A stretch of DNA of 64,000 bases from QHVT01 sp036389275 (GCA_036389275.1 DASVQE010000033.1:1-64000); one strand, 5' to 3'. Shown: positions 32,114-40,275, counted from the first letter of the stretch. Numbers and translations are program-made. The notes: generated from the letters alone by a model not told the origin.

Positions 32114-34021
32114 ATGAACGTACAGCTTCCCGACGGATCGATTCGCGAGGTACCGGACAACGCCACCGTCGCCGACGTGGCCGCGTCGATCGGAAAACGG
32201 CTGGCCAGGGACGCCATCGCCGGCAAAGTGAACGGCAAGACGGTCGACGTCTACACGCCCGTGCCCGACGGCGCGAAGGTCGAGATCATCACACCGACCA
32301 CCGAGGACGGCATCGACACGATCCGCCACTCGACCGCGCACCTGATGGCGATGGCCGTGCAGGAGCTCTTCCCCGGCACGCAGGTCACTATCGGGCCGGT
32401 CATCGAGAACGGCTTCTACTACGACTTCGGCACCGACCGTCCCTTCACGGACGAGGATCTCCGCCGCATCGAGGAGAAGATGCAGGAGATCGTGAAACGC
32501 GATCTGCCGATCCGCCGCGAGGAGTGGTCGCGCGACGAGGCGGTGCGCTCGTTCGATCGGGCCGGCGAAAAGTACAAGGTGGAGATCATCGAGTCGATCC
32601 CCGGCGACGAGACGCTGTCGGTCTATCGCCAGGGTGAGTGGTTCGATCTCTGCCGCGGGCCTCACGTCCCATCCACCGGCCGCCTCGGCGCGTTCAAGCT
32701 GCTCTCGGTGGCCGGCGCGTACTGGCGCGGCGACGAGCGCAACGCCATGCTGCAGCGCATCTACGGCACGGCCTGGGGCGACAAGGCGCAGCTCGAGGCG
32801 TACCTGAAACGCGTCGAGGAAGCGAAGGCGCGCGATCACCGCAAGCTCGGCAAGGAGCTCGGGCTGTTCATGTTCAGCCACTTCGCGCCGGCCATGCCGA
32901 ATTTCCTGCCGAAGGGCGCGGTGATCTACAACGAGCTGCTGCAGTTCGTGCGCGAGTACTACCGCCGCGACGGCTACAGCGAGGTGATCACGCCGCTGAT
33001 CTGGGACACGGAGCTGTTCAAGATCTCCGGCCACTACGACAACTATCGCGACAACATGTTCTTCTCCGAGGTGGACGAGCGCGAGTACGGCGTCAAGCCG
33101 ATGAACTGCCCCGGGCATACGCAGATTTACGCGAACGAGCGGCGCTCGTATCGCGATCTGCCGATCCGGCTGGCGGACTTCGCGCGGCTGCATCGCTACG
33201 AGCGCAGCGGCGTCACGCACGGTCTCGCGCGCGTGCGCTCGTTCGCGCAGGACGACGCGCATCTGTTCGTGATGCCGGAGCAGCTCGAAGAGGAGATGGA
33301 TCGCGAGCTGCGTCTGATCAAGGAGATGTACGACGTCTTCGGGTTCAACGAGGTGCGCATCGCGCATTCCACCCGTCCGGAAAAACGTCTCGGCGACGAT
33401 GCGCTCTGGGACGCTGCCGAAGGCGCGCTCGAAGGCGCGCTGCGCAAGAACAATCTGGAGTTTCACATCAACCCGGGCGAAGGCGCGTTCTACGGGCCGA
33501 AGCTGGAGTTCCAGGTGACGGACGCGATCGGCCGGCCGTGGCAGCTCGGCACGATCCAGCTCGATTACACGCTGCCGCAGCGTTTCGATCTGACGTACAT
33601 CGGCGCGGATAACGCGGAGCACCGGCCGGTGATGATCCACCGCGCGATCCTCGGCTCGCTCGAGCGGTTCATCGGGATCATCATCGAGCACTTCGCCGGC
33701 GCGTTCCCGTTCTGGCTCGCGCCGGTGCAGATGGCGGTGCTGCCCCTGTCGGAGAAGTTCGTCGACTACGCAGCAGAGACGGCGGCGAAGCTGAAGAAGG
33801 CGGGCATGCGCGTCGAGCTCGATCATTCGAACGAGAAGCTCGGCGCGAAGATCCGCAACGCGCAATTGCAGAAGGTGCCGTGGATGCTGATCGTCGGCGA
33901 GAAGGAAGCGTCGACGGGCACGGTCAGCCTGCGCAAACGGAGCGGCGGCGATCAGGGGAGCATGACCATCGACGCGCTGCTCGGCGAAGCGCGCGAGCTG
34001 ATCGCCACGCGCGCGCGGTGA
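32114..34021 (+). CDS. thrS: Threonyl-tRNA synthetase
   Basis: A 635-residue class II aminoacyl-tRNA synthetase that charges tRNA-Thr. Domains: TGS (1-60, MNVQLPDGSIREVP), the editing/SAD domain with HSTAHLMAMA (about 72-81) and CRGPHVPSTG, the catalytic core with motif 2 and zinc Cys in MNCPGH (about 333-338) and RYERSGVTHGLARVRSFAQDDAH, and motif 3 and the anticodon domain (about 535-635). The length is normal. GAGG lies 6 nt before ATG 32114 (another ATG is one codon earlier). Expression is expected to be set by the leader-peptide attenuator directly upstream. infC, rpmI and rplT follow after an intervening gene on the other strand. Confidence 0.97.
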   Translation: MNVQLPDGSIREVPDNATVADVAASIGKRLARDAIAGKVNGKTVDVYTPVPDGAKVEIITPTTEDGIDTIRHSTAHLMAMAVQELFPGTQVTIGPVIENGFYYDFGTDRPFTDEDLRRIEEKMQEIVKRDLPIRREEWSRDEAVRSFDRAGEKYKVEIIESIPGDETLSVYRQGEWFDLCRGPHVPSTGRLGAFKLLSVAGAYWRGDERNAMLQRIYGTAWGDKAQLEAYLKRVEEAKARDHRKLGKELGLFMFSHFAPAMPNFLPKGAVIYNELLQFVREYYRRDGYSEVITPLIWDTELFKISGHYDNYRDNMFFSEVDEREYGVKPMNCPGHTQIYANERRSYRDLPIRLADFARLHRYERSGVTHGLARVRSFAQDDAHLFVMPEQLEEEMDRELRLIKEMYDVFGFNEVRIAHSTRPEKRLGDDALWDAAEGALEGALRKNNLEFHINPGEGAFYGPKLEFQVTDAIGRPWQLGTIQLDYTLPQRFDLTYIGADNAEHRPVMIHRAILGSLERFIGIIIEHFAGAFPFWLAPVQMAVLPLSEKFVDYAAETAAKLKKAGMRVELDHSNEKLGAKIRNAQLQKVPWMLIVGEKEASTGTVSLRKRSGGDQGSMTIDALLGEARELIATRAR

Positions 34022-34043
34022 GTGTGCAACAGGGAACGACCAG

Positions 34044-34168
34044 AGGCCTCCGGCGGGCCGGCACGGCCGGCAGCGTAGGTCATGCAGCGAACGTGCGTCT
34101 CGCGGGAGGCGTCTTCGGGCGGAGAGGCAAGGTTAGCGCTGCCGGCCGGGTCGGGCCGCCGGAGGCCT
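34044..34168. repeat. Long interrupted inverted repeat between thrS and the serine-hydrolase gene
   Basis: The outer 13-bp arms AGGCCTCCGGCGG (34044-34056) / CCGCCGGAGGCCT (34156-34168) and inner 12-bp arms CGGCCGGCAGCG (34064-34075) / CGCTGCCGGCCG (34137-34148) are perfect, with a 7-nt internal mismatch. The loop is about 60 nt. The right arm encodes the C-terminus of the convergent serine hydrolase. No T-run. A related CCGCCGGAGGCC string is at the first bases of the window (about 19-30). Confidence 0.75.
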
Positions 34169-35647
34169 TTCGTCTGCTCGTGTTGCGGAGCGGAACGCGA
34201 GCCGCTCGGCGCCGTTGGTGAGCTCGATCGTGTCGTCGTGCAACGTCAGCGTGAGCACGCGGTCGTTGGCGACGTCGTAGGAGGCCAGCGTGTTCGGGGC
34301 GGTCATGCGGAAGCGGCGCATCGCTGACCGCGGCACGCCCGTGGCGGTGGTGAGGACTTTGTCGCCGTCGCTGATCACGCGCACGATCGTGTCGCCTTTG
34401 CGCACGAAGGTCTGGTAGTTGCGCGAGCTGCTCGGGTGCGGCGCGGTGCCGAGCACCTCACCTTCCGTTTGCTCGTTCAGCCGCGCGGCGACGGCGCGGC
34501 GCTCCGCGCTCATCGACCAGAGCAGCGACAGCGCTTCCTGTGACTCGCCGGCCACGAGGAGATCGTTGCCGTCGCGCGTGATGCGCACGCCGCCGAACGT
34601 CCCGATCGCGCGCGCCGGCGGCTCCATCGTCACCACCGCCGGCGGCACGACGTGCGGCTGGTGGCGCACGATGCGCTCGACGTTCTTCTCCAGCGGCGCG
34701 TGCCAGCCGGTGTTGCGATCGATCAGGTAGACCAGCACCGCGCCGGCGTCGCGCCAGGCCGCGAGCATGCTGATGAACGCGCCGCGGATCAGGCCTCCGC
34801 GATAGATCTTCGGCGGCTTGATGTTCCAGCCGTAGCCTTGTCCTTCGATCGCGGCGGTGAACATCTTCTTCGTCACGTCGCGCGGCAGCACCTCGCTCTC
34901 CTGCAGCGCGCGCCACCAGCGATGCAGGTCAGCCGCAGTCGTGACGAGGCCGCCCGCGCCGAAGATGTACTTGCCCCACATCGGCGACTCCGGCGCGAGC
35001 CGCTTCGGCTCCTCCGCTTCGGTCAGCTCCTCATCCGAGTTGCCGCTCCACGCTTTCGCCATCACTTCCCCCGGCCGCGGCTCCTCGGTCCAGAAGCGGC
35101 TCTCGCGCATCTGCGCGGGCTCGAGCAGTTGCTTGCGCGCGTAGACCGCGAACGGCTGGCCGGAGACGCGTTCGACGATCTGCAGCGCCACGCCGTAGCC
35201 GAAGTTCGAGTACGAATACTCCGCGCCCGGCGCGCTGCGCAGCTTCGCCTCGCGCAACGCGGCGACGACGTCGACCGTCGTCGGCGGTGCGTCGAGCGGC
35301 AGACCGGAGGTGTGCAGCAGGAGCTGGTCGATGGTGATCGCCTCCTTCTCCGCCGGCAGCGGGCCGAGGTACTTCGAGATGCGGTCGGAGGTGCGGAGAC
35401 GCCCGTCGGCTTCGAGGCGGAGCATGGCCGCGGCGACGAAGGTCTTCATGATCGAGCCGGGATCGAAGCGGGTGTCGCGGGTCACGCCGCCGAAGCCGCG
35501 GTCGAGCACGACCTTGCCGCCGGTGGAGACGAGCACGACGCCGCGGAAGCCGTACATCGCGTAGCGCTCGCCGAGGAGCGCGGTCTCGCGGGCGACGCGC
35601 GCCGAGCTGCAGGCGGTCGCGGCGAGAAGCAGGATCGTGGGAAGCAT
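34133..35647 (-). CDS. Serine-hydrolase (class C beta-lactamase/PBP-like) lipoprotein
   Basis: A 504-residue protein with a lipoprotein-like signal (MLPTILLLAATAC). A beta-lactamase-family domain (about 30-350) carries the nucleophile motif SIMK (PGSIMKTF, about 67-70) and YSN (YSYSNFGYG, about 148), with LLLHTSGLPLD typical of the AmpH/EstB group. The C-terminal 150 residues form a beta-rich lipocalin-like tail. Substrates in the family include D-amino-acid peptides, muropeptides and esters. It is inserted on the opposite strand between thrS and infC. The C-terminal Arg/Pro-rich residues are encoded by the right arm of the inverted repeat. Confidence 0.85.
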   Translation of the reverse strand: MLPTILLLAATACSSARVARETALLGERYAMYGFRGVVLVSTGGKVVLDRGFGGVTRDTRFDPGSIMKTFVAAAMLRLEADGRLRTSDRISKYLGPLPAEKEAITIDQLLLHTSGLPLDAPPTTVDVVAALREAKLRSAPGAEYSYSNFGYGVALQIVERVSGQPFAVYARKQLLEPAQMRESRFWTEEPRPGEVMAKAWSGNSDEELTEAEEPKRLAPESPMWGKYIFGAGGLVTTAADLHRWWRALQESEVLPRDVTKKMFTAAIEGQGYGWNIKPPKIYRGGLIRGAFISMLAAWRDAGAVLVYLIDRNTGWHAPLEKNVERIVRHQPHVVPPAVVTMEPPARAIGTFGGVRITRDGNDLLVAGESQEALSLLWSMSAERRAVAARLNEQTEGEVLGTAPHPSSSRNYQTFVRKGDTIVRVISDGDKVLTTATGVPRSAMRRFRMTAPNTLASYDVANDRVLTLTLHDDTIELTNGAERLAFRSATRADERPPAARPGRQR

Positions 35648-35705
35648 TCGGCGCAAGAGCGTTGTCTCTCCTGCACCCCATAGACGCCGGGAGGCGGCCG
35701 CTGGT

Positions 35706-35734
35706 TTGACTTCGGGTGCCGCAGCCCGTACATT
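35706..35734 (+). promoter_or_regulatory. Promoter of infC-rpmI-rplT
   Basis: TTGACT (35706-35711), a 17-bp spacer and TACATT (35729-35734). A start near 35741 gives a short leader ahead of AGGAGG (35750-35755). This is one of the few consensus-like promoters in the window. It shows infC is transcribed independently of thrS. Confidence 0.75.
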
Positions 35735-35763
35735 AGCCAGCCCAATTACAGGAGGAAACACGT

Positions 35764-36318
35764 ATTTTCCCGCCACGCCGCAATCCGAGATTCGACCGTA
35801 GACCCGTAGAGCCTGAGAACCGCATCAACGATCTGATCCGCGTGCCGGAGGTACGTCTGATCGATCACGAAGGAAAACAGGTCGGCATCGTGCCGATCGC
35901 GCAGGCGCAGGAGATGGCCCGCGAGAAGGACCTCGACCTCGTCGAGATCTCCGCCACGGCCAGCCCGCCGGTCTGCAAGATCATGGACTACGGGAAGTTC
36001 ATCTTCCAGAAGAAGAAGAAGGAAGGCGAGGCCAAGAAGAAGCAGAAGGTCATCATCGTCAAAGAGGTGCAGTTCCGCCCTCGCATCGACGAGCATGACT
36101 TCGACTTCAAGAAGAACCACGTCATCCGCTTCCTGCAGCACGGCGACAAGGTCAAGGTGAGCATCCGCTTCCGCGGCCGCGAGATGACGCACATGGAGCT
36201 CGGCCGCGCCGTCCTCGACCGCCTGCTGGCCGAGATCAAGGAGTACGGCGCCTCCGAGTCGCCGCATCCGGACGTACAGGGCAACCGCATGACGATGGTG
36301 ATCGCGCCGTCGAAGTGA
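35764..36318 (+). CDS. infC: Translation initiation factor IF-3, ATT start codon
   Basis: A 184-residue IF-3, which binds the 30S subunit and enforces correct start-codon choice. The N-domain has NRINDLIRVPEVRLIDHEG, the linker is KKKKEGEAKKKQK, and the C-domain has KEVQFRPRIDEHDFDFK, HGDKVKVSIRFRGREMTH and GNRMTMVIAP. In this frame no ATG, GTG or TTG exists between TAG 35734 and GTG 35842, and starting at 35842 would delete the conserved RINDLI segment. ATT at 35764, eight bases after a perfect AGGAGG, gives a normal-length protein (FPPRRNPRFDRRP follows). ATT-initiated infC is known from E. coli and lets IF-3 repress its own translation. It is the first gene of infC-rpmI-rplT. Confidence 0.95.
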   Translation: MFPPRRNPRFDRRPVEPENRINDLIRVPEVRLIDHEGKQVGIVPIAQAQEMAREKDLDLVEISATASPPVCKIMDYGKFIFQKKKKEGEAKKKQKVIIVKEVQFRPRIDEHDFDFKKNHVIRFLQHGDKVKVSIRFRGREMTHMELGRAVLDRLLAEIKEYGASESPHPDVQGNRMTMVIAPSK

Positions 36319-36322
36319 GCGC

Positions 36323-36343
36323 GGGACGGAATCAAACCGTCCC
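36323..36343 (+). promoter_or_regulatory. RNA hairpin in the infC-rpmI spacer
   Basis: GGGACGG-AATCAAA-CCGTCCC is a perfect 7-bp stem with a 7-nt loop, between the infC stop and the rpmI start. There is no T-run, so it does not terminate. Ribosomal protein L20 represses rpmI through mRNA structure in other bacteria, so a leader element is possible; inference only. Confidence 0.5.
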
Positions 36344-36378
36344 CAACCACGTTAGCCTCCACGCTTTAGGGGATTTCT

Positions 36379-36576
36379 ATGCCGAAAATGAAGAGCCATC
36401 GAGGAGCCGCGAAACGGTTCAAGAAGACCGGAAGCGGAAAGTTGCAGCGGAACCACGCCTTCCACTCGCACATCCTGACCAAGAAGTCGCCCGGCCGTAA
36501 GTCGAAGCTGGCCGGCGAAGTCGAGGTCTCGCCTGCGAATGCGAAGACCGTCAAGCGGATGATTCCGTACAAGTGA
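36379..36576 (+). CDS. rpmI: 50S ribosomal protein L35
   Basis: A 65-residue basic protein with the L35 signature MPKMKSHRGAAKRFKKTGSGK and RNHAFHSHILTKKS. Full length. AGGGGA lies upstream of the ATG. It is in the conserved order infC-rpmI-rplT. Confidence 0.97.
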   Translation: MPKMKSHRGAAKRFKKTGSGKLQRNHAFHSHILTKKSPGRKSKLAGEVEVSPANAKTVKRMIPYK

Positions 36577-36580
36577 AAGC

Positions 36581-36608
36581 AGTGCTAAGTGCTAAGTGCT
36601 GAGTGCTG
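36581..36608 (+). repeat. Four tandem AGTGCTR heptamers between rpmI and rplT
   Basis: AGTGCTA twice, then AGTGCTG twice, then AGCAC, which can fold back on the last unit (GTGCT-GA-GCAC). It lies 5 nt after the rpmI stop. Confidence 0.8.
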
Positions 36609-36685
36609 AGCACACCAATCCGAGCGAGCCGCGGCGATCACCACTCCTGGCCCGGCCGCTCTGAAGAAGGAAAACGAGGAGAACG

Positions 36686-37057
36686 ATGCCGAGAGTCAAA
36701 CGAGGTCCCAAAAGAAAGAACCGCCGCGCCAAGGTATTGAAGCTCGCCAAGGGCTTCTACGGGATGCGGTCGCGCGGACACCGCATTGCGCAGCAGGCCG
36801 TCGACAAGGCGCTCAACTCCGCCTTCACCGGCCGCAAGGATCGCAAGGGTGATTTCCGCAAGCTCTGGATCGCCCGCATCAACGCCGCCGCGCGCCAGAA
36901 CGGAATGTCCTACTCGCAGTTCATCGCCGGCCTGAAAGCGGCCGGGAACACGCTGGACCGCAAGATGCTGGCCGACATGGCCGTGCACGACGCCGCCGGT
37001 TTCACCGCGCTCGCCGAGAGCGCCCGCGGCGCGCTGGACAAGCAGAAAACCGCGTAA
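36686..37057 (+). CDS. rplT: 50S ribosomal protein L20
   Basis: A 123-residue protein, usual length. It has MPRVKRGPKRKNRRAKVLKLAKG, YGMRSRGHRIAQQAVDKA, DRKGDFRKLWIARINAAARQNG and FIAGLKAAGNTLDRKMLADMA. L20 organises 23S rRNA early in 50S assembly and represses its own operon in other bacteria. GAGGAG lies five bases before the ATG. The operon ends with a strong terminator. Confidence 0.97.
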   Translation: MPRVKRGPKRKNRRAKVLKLAKGFYGMRSRGHRIAQQAVDKALNSAFTGRKDRKGDFRKLWIARINAAARQNGMSYSQFIAGLKAAGNTLDRKMLADMAVHDAAGFTALAESARGALDKQKTA

Positions 37058-37064
37058 AACGACA

Positions 37065-37081
37065 TTTGCGTCAGACGCAAA
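37065..37081. repeat. Palindrome TTTGCGTC-A-GACGCAAA
   Basis: A perfect 17-bp palindrome immediately before the rplT terminator. Related copies lie at 49559-49575, 51109-51125 and 59164-59180. Confidence 0.8.
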
Positions 37082-37108
37082 AAGGCCGGGCTCGCGCCCG
37101 GCCTTTTT
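37081..37108 (+). terminator. Intrinsic terminator of infC-rpmI-rplT
   Basis: AAAGGCCGGGC (37081-37091) pairs with GCCCGGCCTTT (37096-37106) around TCGC, ending in five T (37104-37108). The A-rich 5' flank means it could also work in reverse for the convergent permease gene. Confidence 0.92.
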
Positions 37109-38952
37109 CATTGCAGCCGTTTCGTCGCGCCGCTGTCGGGATCCCATAACACCACCCGCCCGTCCGCGTCGAAGGCCGCGAGGGCGCTGCCGGGACGGTG
37201 CGGCTCGATGCGCGGATCGCCGCCGGGCGTGCCGGTGAGGCCGGCGCGCACGCGCTCGGCGGTGTGTACGACCGCGCCGCGGTTGAGATCGACCACGAAC
37301 GTGACCCGGCCGTCGCGCGAGCCGCGCTCGCCGCGATTGCCGGCGACGTAGACGCGGCCGTCGCCGAGCGAGCCGCTGACGAGCGCCGAGCGCACGCCGG
37401 GCAACACGACGTCGGCGCGCGGCGCGCCCGAGGCGTCGAAGGCGCGCACGTGCATCGCGCCGCCGGCGCGCTGCGCGGAGACCGAGGTGCCGTCGGCGAG
37501 CATCGACCAGTAGGCGCGCGCCTCGCCGTGCGGCAGCGCGGCGATCTGCGCGCCGGTGCGGCCGTCGAGCAGCAGGCCGGTGCGGCGCAGGAGCAGGCGC
37601 GAGCCGTCGTCGGAAACCGCCAGCGAGTTCGCGTCGGCCACATTCGTCTGCCCGAGCACGGTCACATGCTTCGTGCGGAGATCGAGCTCGCTGATGCGCA
37701 GCGGCCCGGCGCCGCGAAACGCCGACGACTCGTAGATGCGCAGCACGTCGGGCGTGCGGAAGTACATCGCCACCGCCTGCCGCCGCTCCAGCGCCGGCGC
37801 CACGGCGAGGATGCGGCGCGCCGCCAGATCGTGCACCGAGACGTTCTGCCAACTGGCCACGGCCGCGCGCGTGCCGTCGTCCGACAGCACCACCGCCGAG
37901 CCGGTCTGGGTGACGATGCCGGTGGCGACGTCGGCACCGCCGTCGAGCCGCATCGTGTGCAGCTCGAGCACCTGCCCCGGGATCAGCGACGCCGGCTGCA
38001 GCCAGGCCATCACCTTGCCGTCGCGCGAGAAGGCGGTGCTCCACCACGGTGGCCCGTCGAGACGGCGCCGCGCGCCGCTCGCCGCATCGACGATGTACGA
38101 GGCCTGATAGTCGCCGCGCGACGCCGCCGAGCCGCTGATGAAGAGATGCGTGCCGTCCGGCGCCTGCTGCAGCGCGTGCACGCGCAGGTCGGCCGGATCG
38201 GGCGAGACCACCCACCATCCGAACGCACCGGCGGCGAGCAGCACCACCGCCACCGCCGGCCAGAGCGCGCGCGAGAGCGCGAGGTGATTGCGGCGGATGT
38301 CGGTGCGGCCGTTCGCGAGCTGCCACACCGGCGCGATCATCAGCACCGCCAGGATAGCCAGGCCGGTGACGTTGACGAGCGTCGCCGCGATGCGCACGCC
38401 GCCGCCGGCGAAGATCGGCCGCACGATCAGAAAGAGCGCGCCTGCCGCGAGCACCGCCAGCACGAAGTCGAGCGCGAGGAGCATGGAGCGCGAGCGCACC
38501 ATCGTCGCGCCGGCGTGGCTGACGAAGAAGAGCACGACGATCGAGCCGCCGGCGACGAGCGGCAGCGTGCGCCAGAGATCGCCCGCCGCGCCGCGCGTGA
38601 CCAGCCAGACCGGCAGCACCGCGATGGCGAAGGCCAACAGCGACACCAGCAGCGACGCGCCGGCCTTGCCGAACCAGAGCGCCGCCGGCGACACCGGACG
38701 CGCGAAGTAGAACGAGAGCCGCCGCTCGGCGAGCTCGCGCCCGATCACCGACGAGCCGAGGGCCAGCGACGTGCCGGTGGCGATCGACGCCGACACCAGC
38801 GCGCCGACCAGAGCCATGGTCGTGGCGCGGTCGGCGCGCGCCGCCGGCAGCAGCGCGGCGATGAACGGCAGCAGCGCGAAGGCGGCGCAGAACAGCAGCA
38901 GACGGGAACGCTCGCGCAGCTCGCGCGAGGCGATGACGAGGGCGGTATTCAC
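37108..38952 (-). CDS. ABC-2-type permease fused to a propeller-like C-terminal domain
   Basis: 614 residues. The N-terminal part (1-265) has about six TM helices with an ABC-2 layout (RERSRLLLFCAAFALLPFIAALL, RELAERRLSFYFARPVSPAALWFGK). One further TM (about 275-295) anchors a C-terminal beta-propeller-like domain (300-614) with repeated blades such as AFSRDGKVMAWL, LSDDGTRAAVASW and VSDDGSRLLLRR. The fusion is unusual: YtrC/D-like permeases normally end after the membrane part. The start is GTG 38952, overlapping the stop of the ATPase gene (GTGA). It is the last gene of the GntR-ABC operon. Confidence 0.82.
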   Translation of the reverse strand: MNTALVIASRELRERSRLLLFCAAFALLPFIAALLPAARADRATTMALVGALVSASIATGTSLALGSSVIGRELAERRLSFYFARPVSPAALWFGKAGASLLVSLLAFAIAVLPVWLVTRGAAGDLWRTLPLVAGGSIVVLFFVSHAGATMVRSRSMLLALDFVLAVLAAGALFLIVRPIFAGGGVRIAATLVNVTGLAILAVLMIAPVWQLANGRTDIRRNHLALSRALWPAVAVVLLAAGAFGWWVVSPDPADLRVHALQQAPDGTHLFISGSAASRGDYQASYIVDAASGARRRLDGPPWWSTAFSRDGKVMAWLQPASLIPGQVLELHTMRLDGGADVATGIVTQTGSAVVLSDDGTRAAVASWQNVSVHDLAARRILAVAPALERRQAVAMYFRTPDVLRIYESSAFRGAGPLRISELDLRTKHVTVLGQTNVADANSLAVSDDGSRLLLRRTGLLLDGRTGAQIAALPHGEARAYWSMLADGTSVSAQRAGGAMHVRAFDASGAPRADVVLPGVRSALVSGSLGDGRVYVAGNRGERGSRDGRVTFVVDLNRGAVVHTAERVRAGLTGTPGGDPRIEPHRPGSALAAFDADGRVVLWDPDSGATKRLQ

Positions 38953-39842
38953 GGACGGACTCCTTGTTCCTCGCCGGCCACGGCGATGAAGATTTCCTCG
39001 AGGGTCATCGGGCTGACGTCGGCGGTGCTGATCTTCGCCGCATCGCGAAAGCGCTCGAACGCGAGGTCGTCGTAGTTCGTCACCACGGCCTCGGTGCCGG
39101 TGCCCCACTGCCGCACGTTCGCGGCGACGAGGTCCGCGTTCGCCAGCGCCATCGGCTGGCTGGCGAAACGGATGCGGCGGAACCGCGCCTTCAGCGTCTC
39201 CACTTCCTCGTCGAGCACGAGCCGGCCGTTCTGCAGCACGCCGACGCGGTCGGCGATGGCTTCGACCGGCGCGAGGTCGTGGGTGGTGATCAGCACGGTG
39301 ATGCCGCGCTCGGCGAGGTCGGCGATGACCTCTTCGAACAGCGACTTGCGCGCCACGACGTCGAGCCCGAGGGTCGGGTCGTCGAGCACGAGCAGTTGCG
39401 GCTCGCTCGCCAGCGCCAGCGCCAGCGAGACCTGCTTCTTCTGCCCTTTCGACAGATTGCCGAAGCGCGCTTTCGCGTCGATGCCGAAGCGGCCGACGCG
39501 CTCGTCGTACGCGCGCTGCTGCCAGCGCGAGTAGAGGCGCGAGCAGAACCAGCCGAGGTCGCGCACGCGCATCTCCGGCGGCGCATCGGCTTCCTCCGGC
39601 ACCACGCCCACGCGCTCCATGAGTGTGTCGCGGCGCTGCCAGGCGTCTTCGCCGAAGAGCGCCACGTGGCCGCCGTCGGGCCGCAGTTGCCCGAGGAGAC
39701 AGCGGACCAGCGACGACTTGCCGGCGCCGTTGCGGCCGAGCAGCGCGTACACCGATCCCGCGGGAATGGCCAGCGACACCCCGTCGACGGCGGTGCGCTT
39801 GCCGTAGCGGACGGTCAGGTCCGCGACGTCGATCGTATTCAT
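38949..39842 (-). CDS. ABC transporter ATP-binding protein
   Basis: A 297-residue ATPase. It has a Walker A GRNGAGKSS (about 36-44), signature LSKGQKKQ (about 133-140), Walker B LLVLDDPTLGLD (about 151-162) and an H-loop in ITTHD. The signature is LSKGQ instead of LSGGQ, which is common in the YtrB/CcmA-like export group. It is coupled on both sides: its ATG overlaps the GntR stop (ATGA), and its stop overlaps the permease start. It powers the membrane permease encoded next. Confidence 0.93.
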   Translation of the reverse strand: MNTIDVADLTVRYGKRTAVDGVSLAIPAGSVYALLGRNGAGKSSLVRCLLGQLRPDGGHVALFGEDAWQRRDTLMERVGVVPEEADAPPEMRVRDLGWFCSRLYSRWQQRAYDERVGRFGIDAKARFGNLSKGQKKQVSLALALASEPQLLVLDDPTLGLDVVARKSLFEEVIADLAERGITVLITTHDLAPVEAIADRVGVLQNGRLVLDEEVETLKARFRRIRFASQPMALANADLVAANVRQWGTGTEAVVTNYDDLAFERFRDAAKISTADVSPMTLEEIFIAVAGEEQGVRP

Positions 39843-40234
39843 GCTTTCCTCCTGTGCTCGCGCGTGACGCGCTCGTACGCCGTCTCGAGCTCGCCCGCCG
39901 CCTCGGCGAGCGTGGCGCCCACCGACAGCGCGGTGCCGGCGTAGCGCGCCGCCGCGTCGCGCAGCGTTTCGTTCCGTTCCGATTTCTTGAGCTGGGCCGG
40001 CGCGTCGGCGACGAACGTCCCTTCGCCGCGCCGCACCGCGAAGACGCCCGCGTCCGTCAGCCGCTGATACGCGCGGGCCACGGTGTTGGGGTTGACGCGG
40101 AGGTCGCGCGCCAGATCGCGCACCGACGGCACCGCGGCGCCGGGCGTGAGCGTCCCCAGCGAGATCATGCGCCGCATCCCTTCTTCGATCTGACGCCAGA
40201 TCGGCGCGGCATTGGATGGATTGATATCGAACAT
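39839..40234 (-). CDS. GntR-family (YtrA subgroup) transcriptional regulator
   Basis: A 131-residue repressor. An N-terminal winged helix has PIWRQIEEGMRRMISLGTLTPGAAVPSVRDLARDLRVNPNTVARAYQRL (about 11-60) and RRGEGTFVAD. A short helical C-terminus (about 85-131) replaces a large effector domain, as in YtrA. In Bacillus subtilis, YtrA represses an ABC operon induced by cell-wall-active antibiotics. Here the gene heads its ABC operon, and a 38-bp palindromic operator overlaps its promoter. Confidence 0.92.
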   Translation of the reverse strand: MFDINPSNAAPIWRQIEEGMRRMISLGTLTPGAAVPSVRDLARDLRVNPNTVARAYQRLTDAGVFAVRRGEGTFVADAPAQLKKSERNETLRDAAARYAGTALSVGATLAEAAGELETAYERVTREHRRKA

Positions 40235-40237
40235 GCT

Positions 40238-40275
40238 CCGTCCTGCTGTACTAGATGGCTAATACAGTAGGACGG
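40238..40275. promoter_or_regulatory. 38-bp palindromic operator of the GntR regulator
   Basis: 17-bp arms (40238-40254 and 40259-40275) with two mismatches and a 4-bp centre. The inner half-site contains CTGTACTAG / CTAATACAG. It lies between the -10 box and the start codon and covers the -10, so bound repressor would block polymerase. Confidence 0.8.

Noticed and set aside
35842..36318. infC starting at GTG 35842
   Set aside because: It would remove the conserved N-terminal RINDLIR segment and lacks a ribosome site; ATT 35764 with AGGAGG fits.
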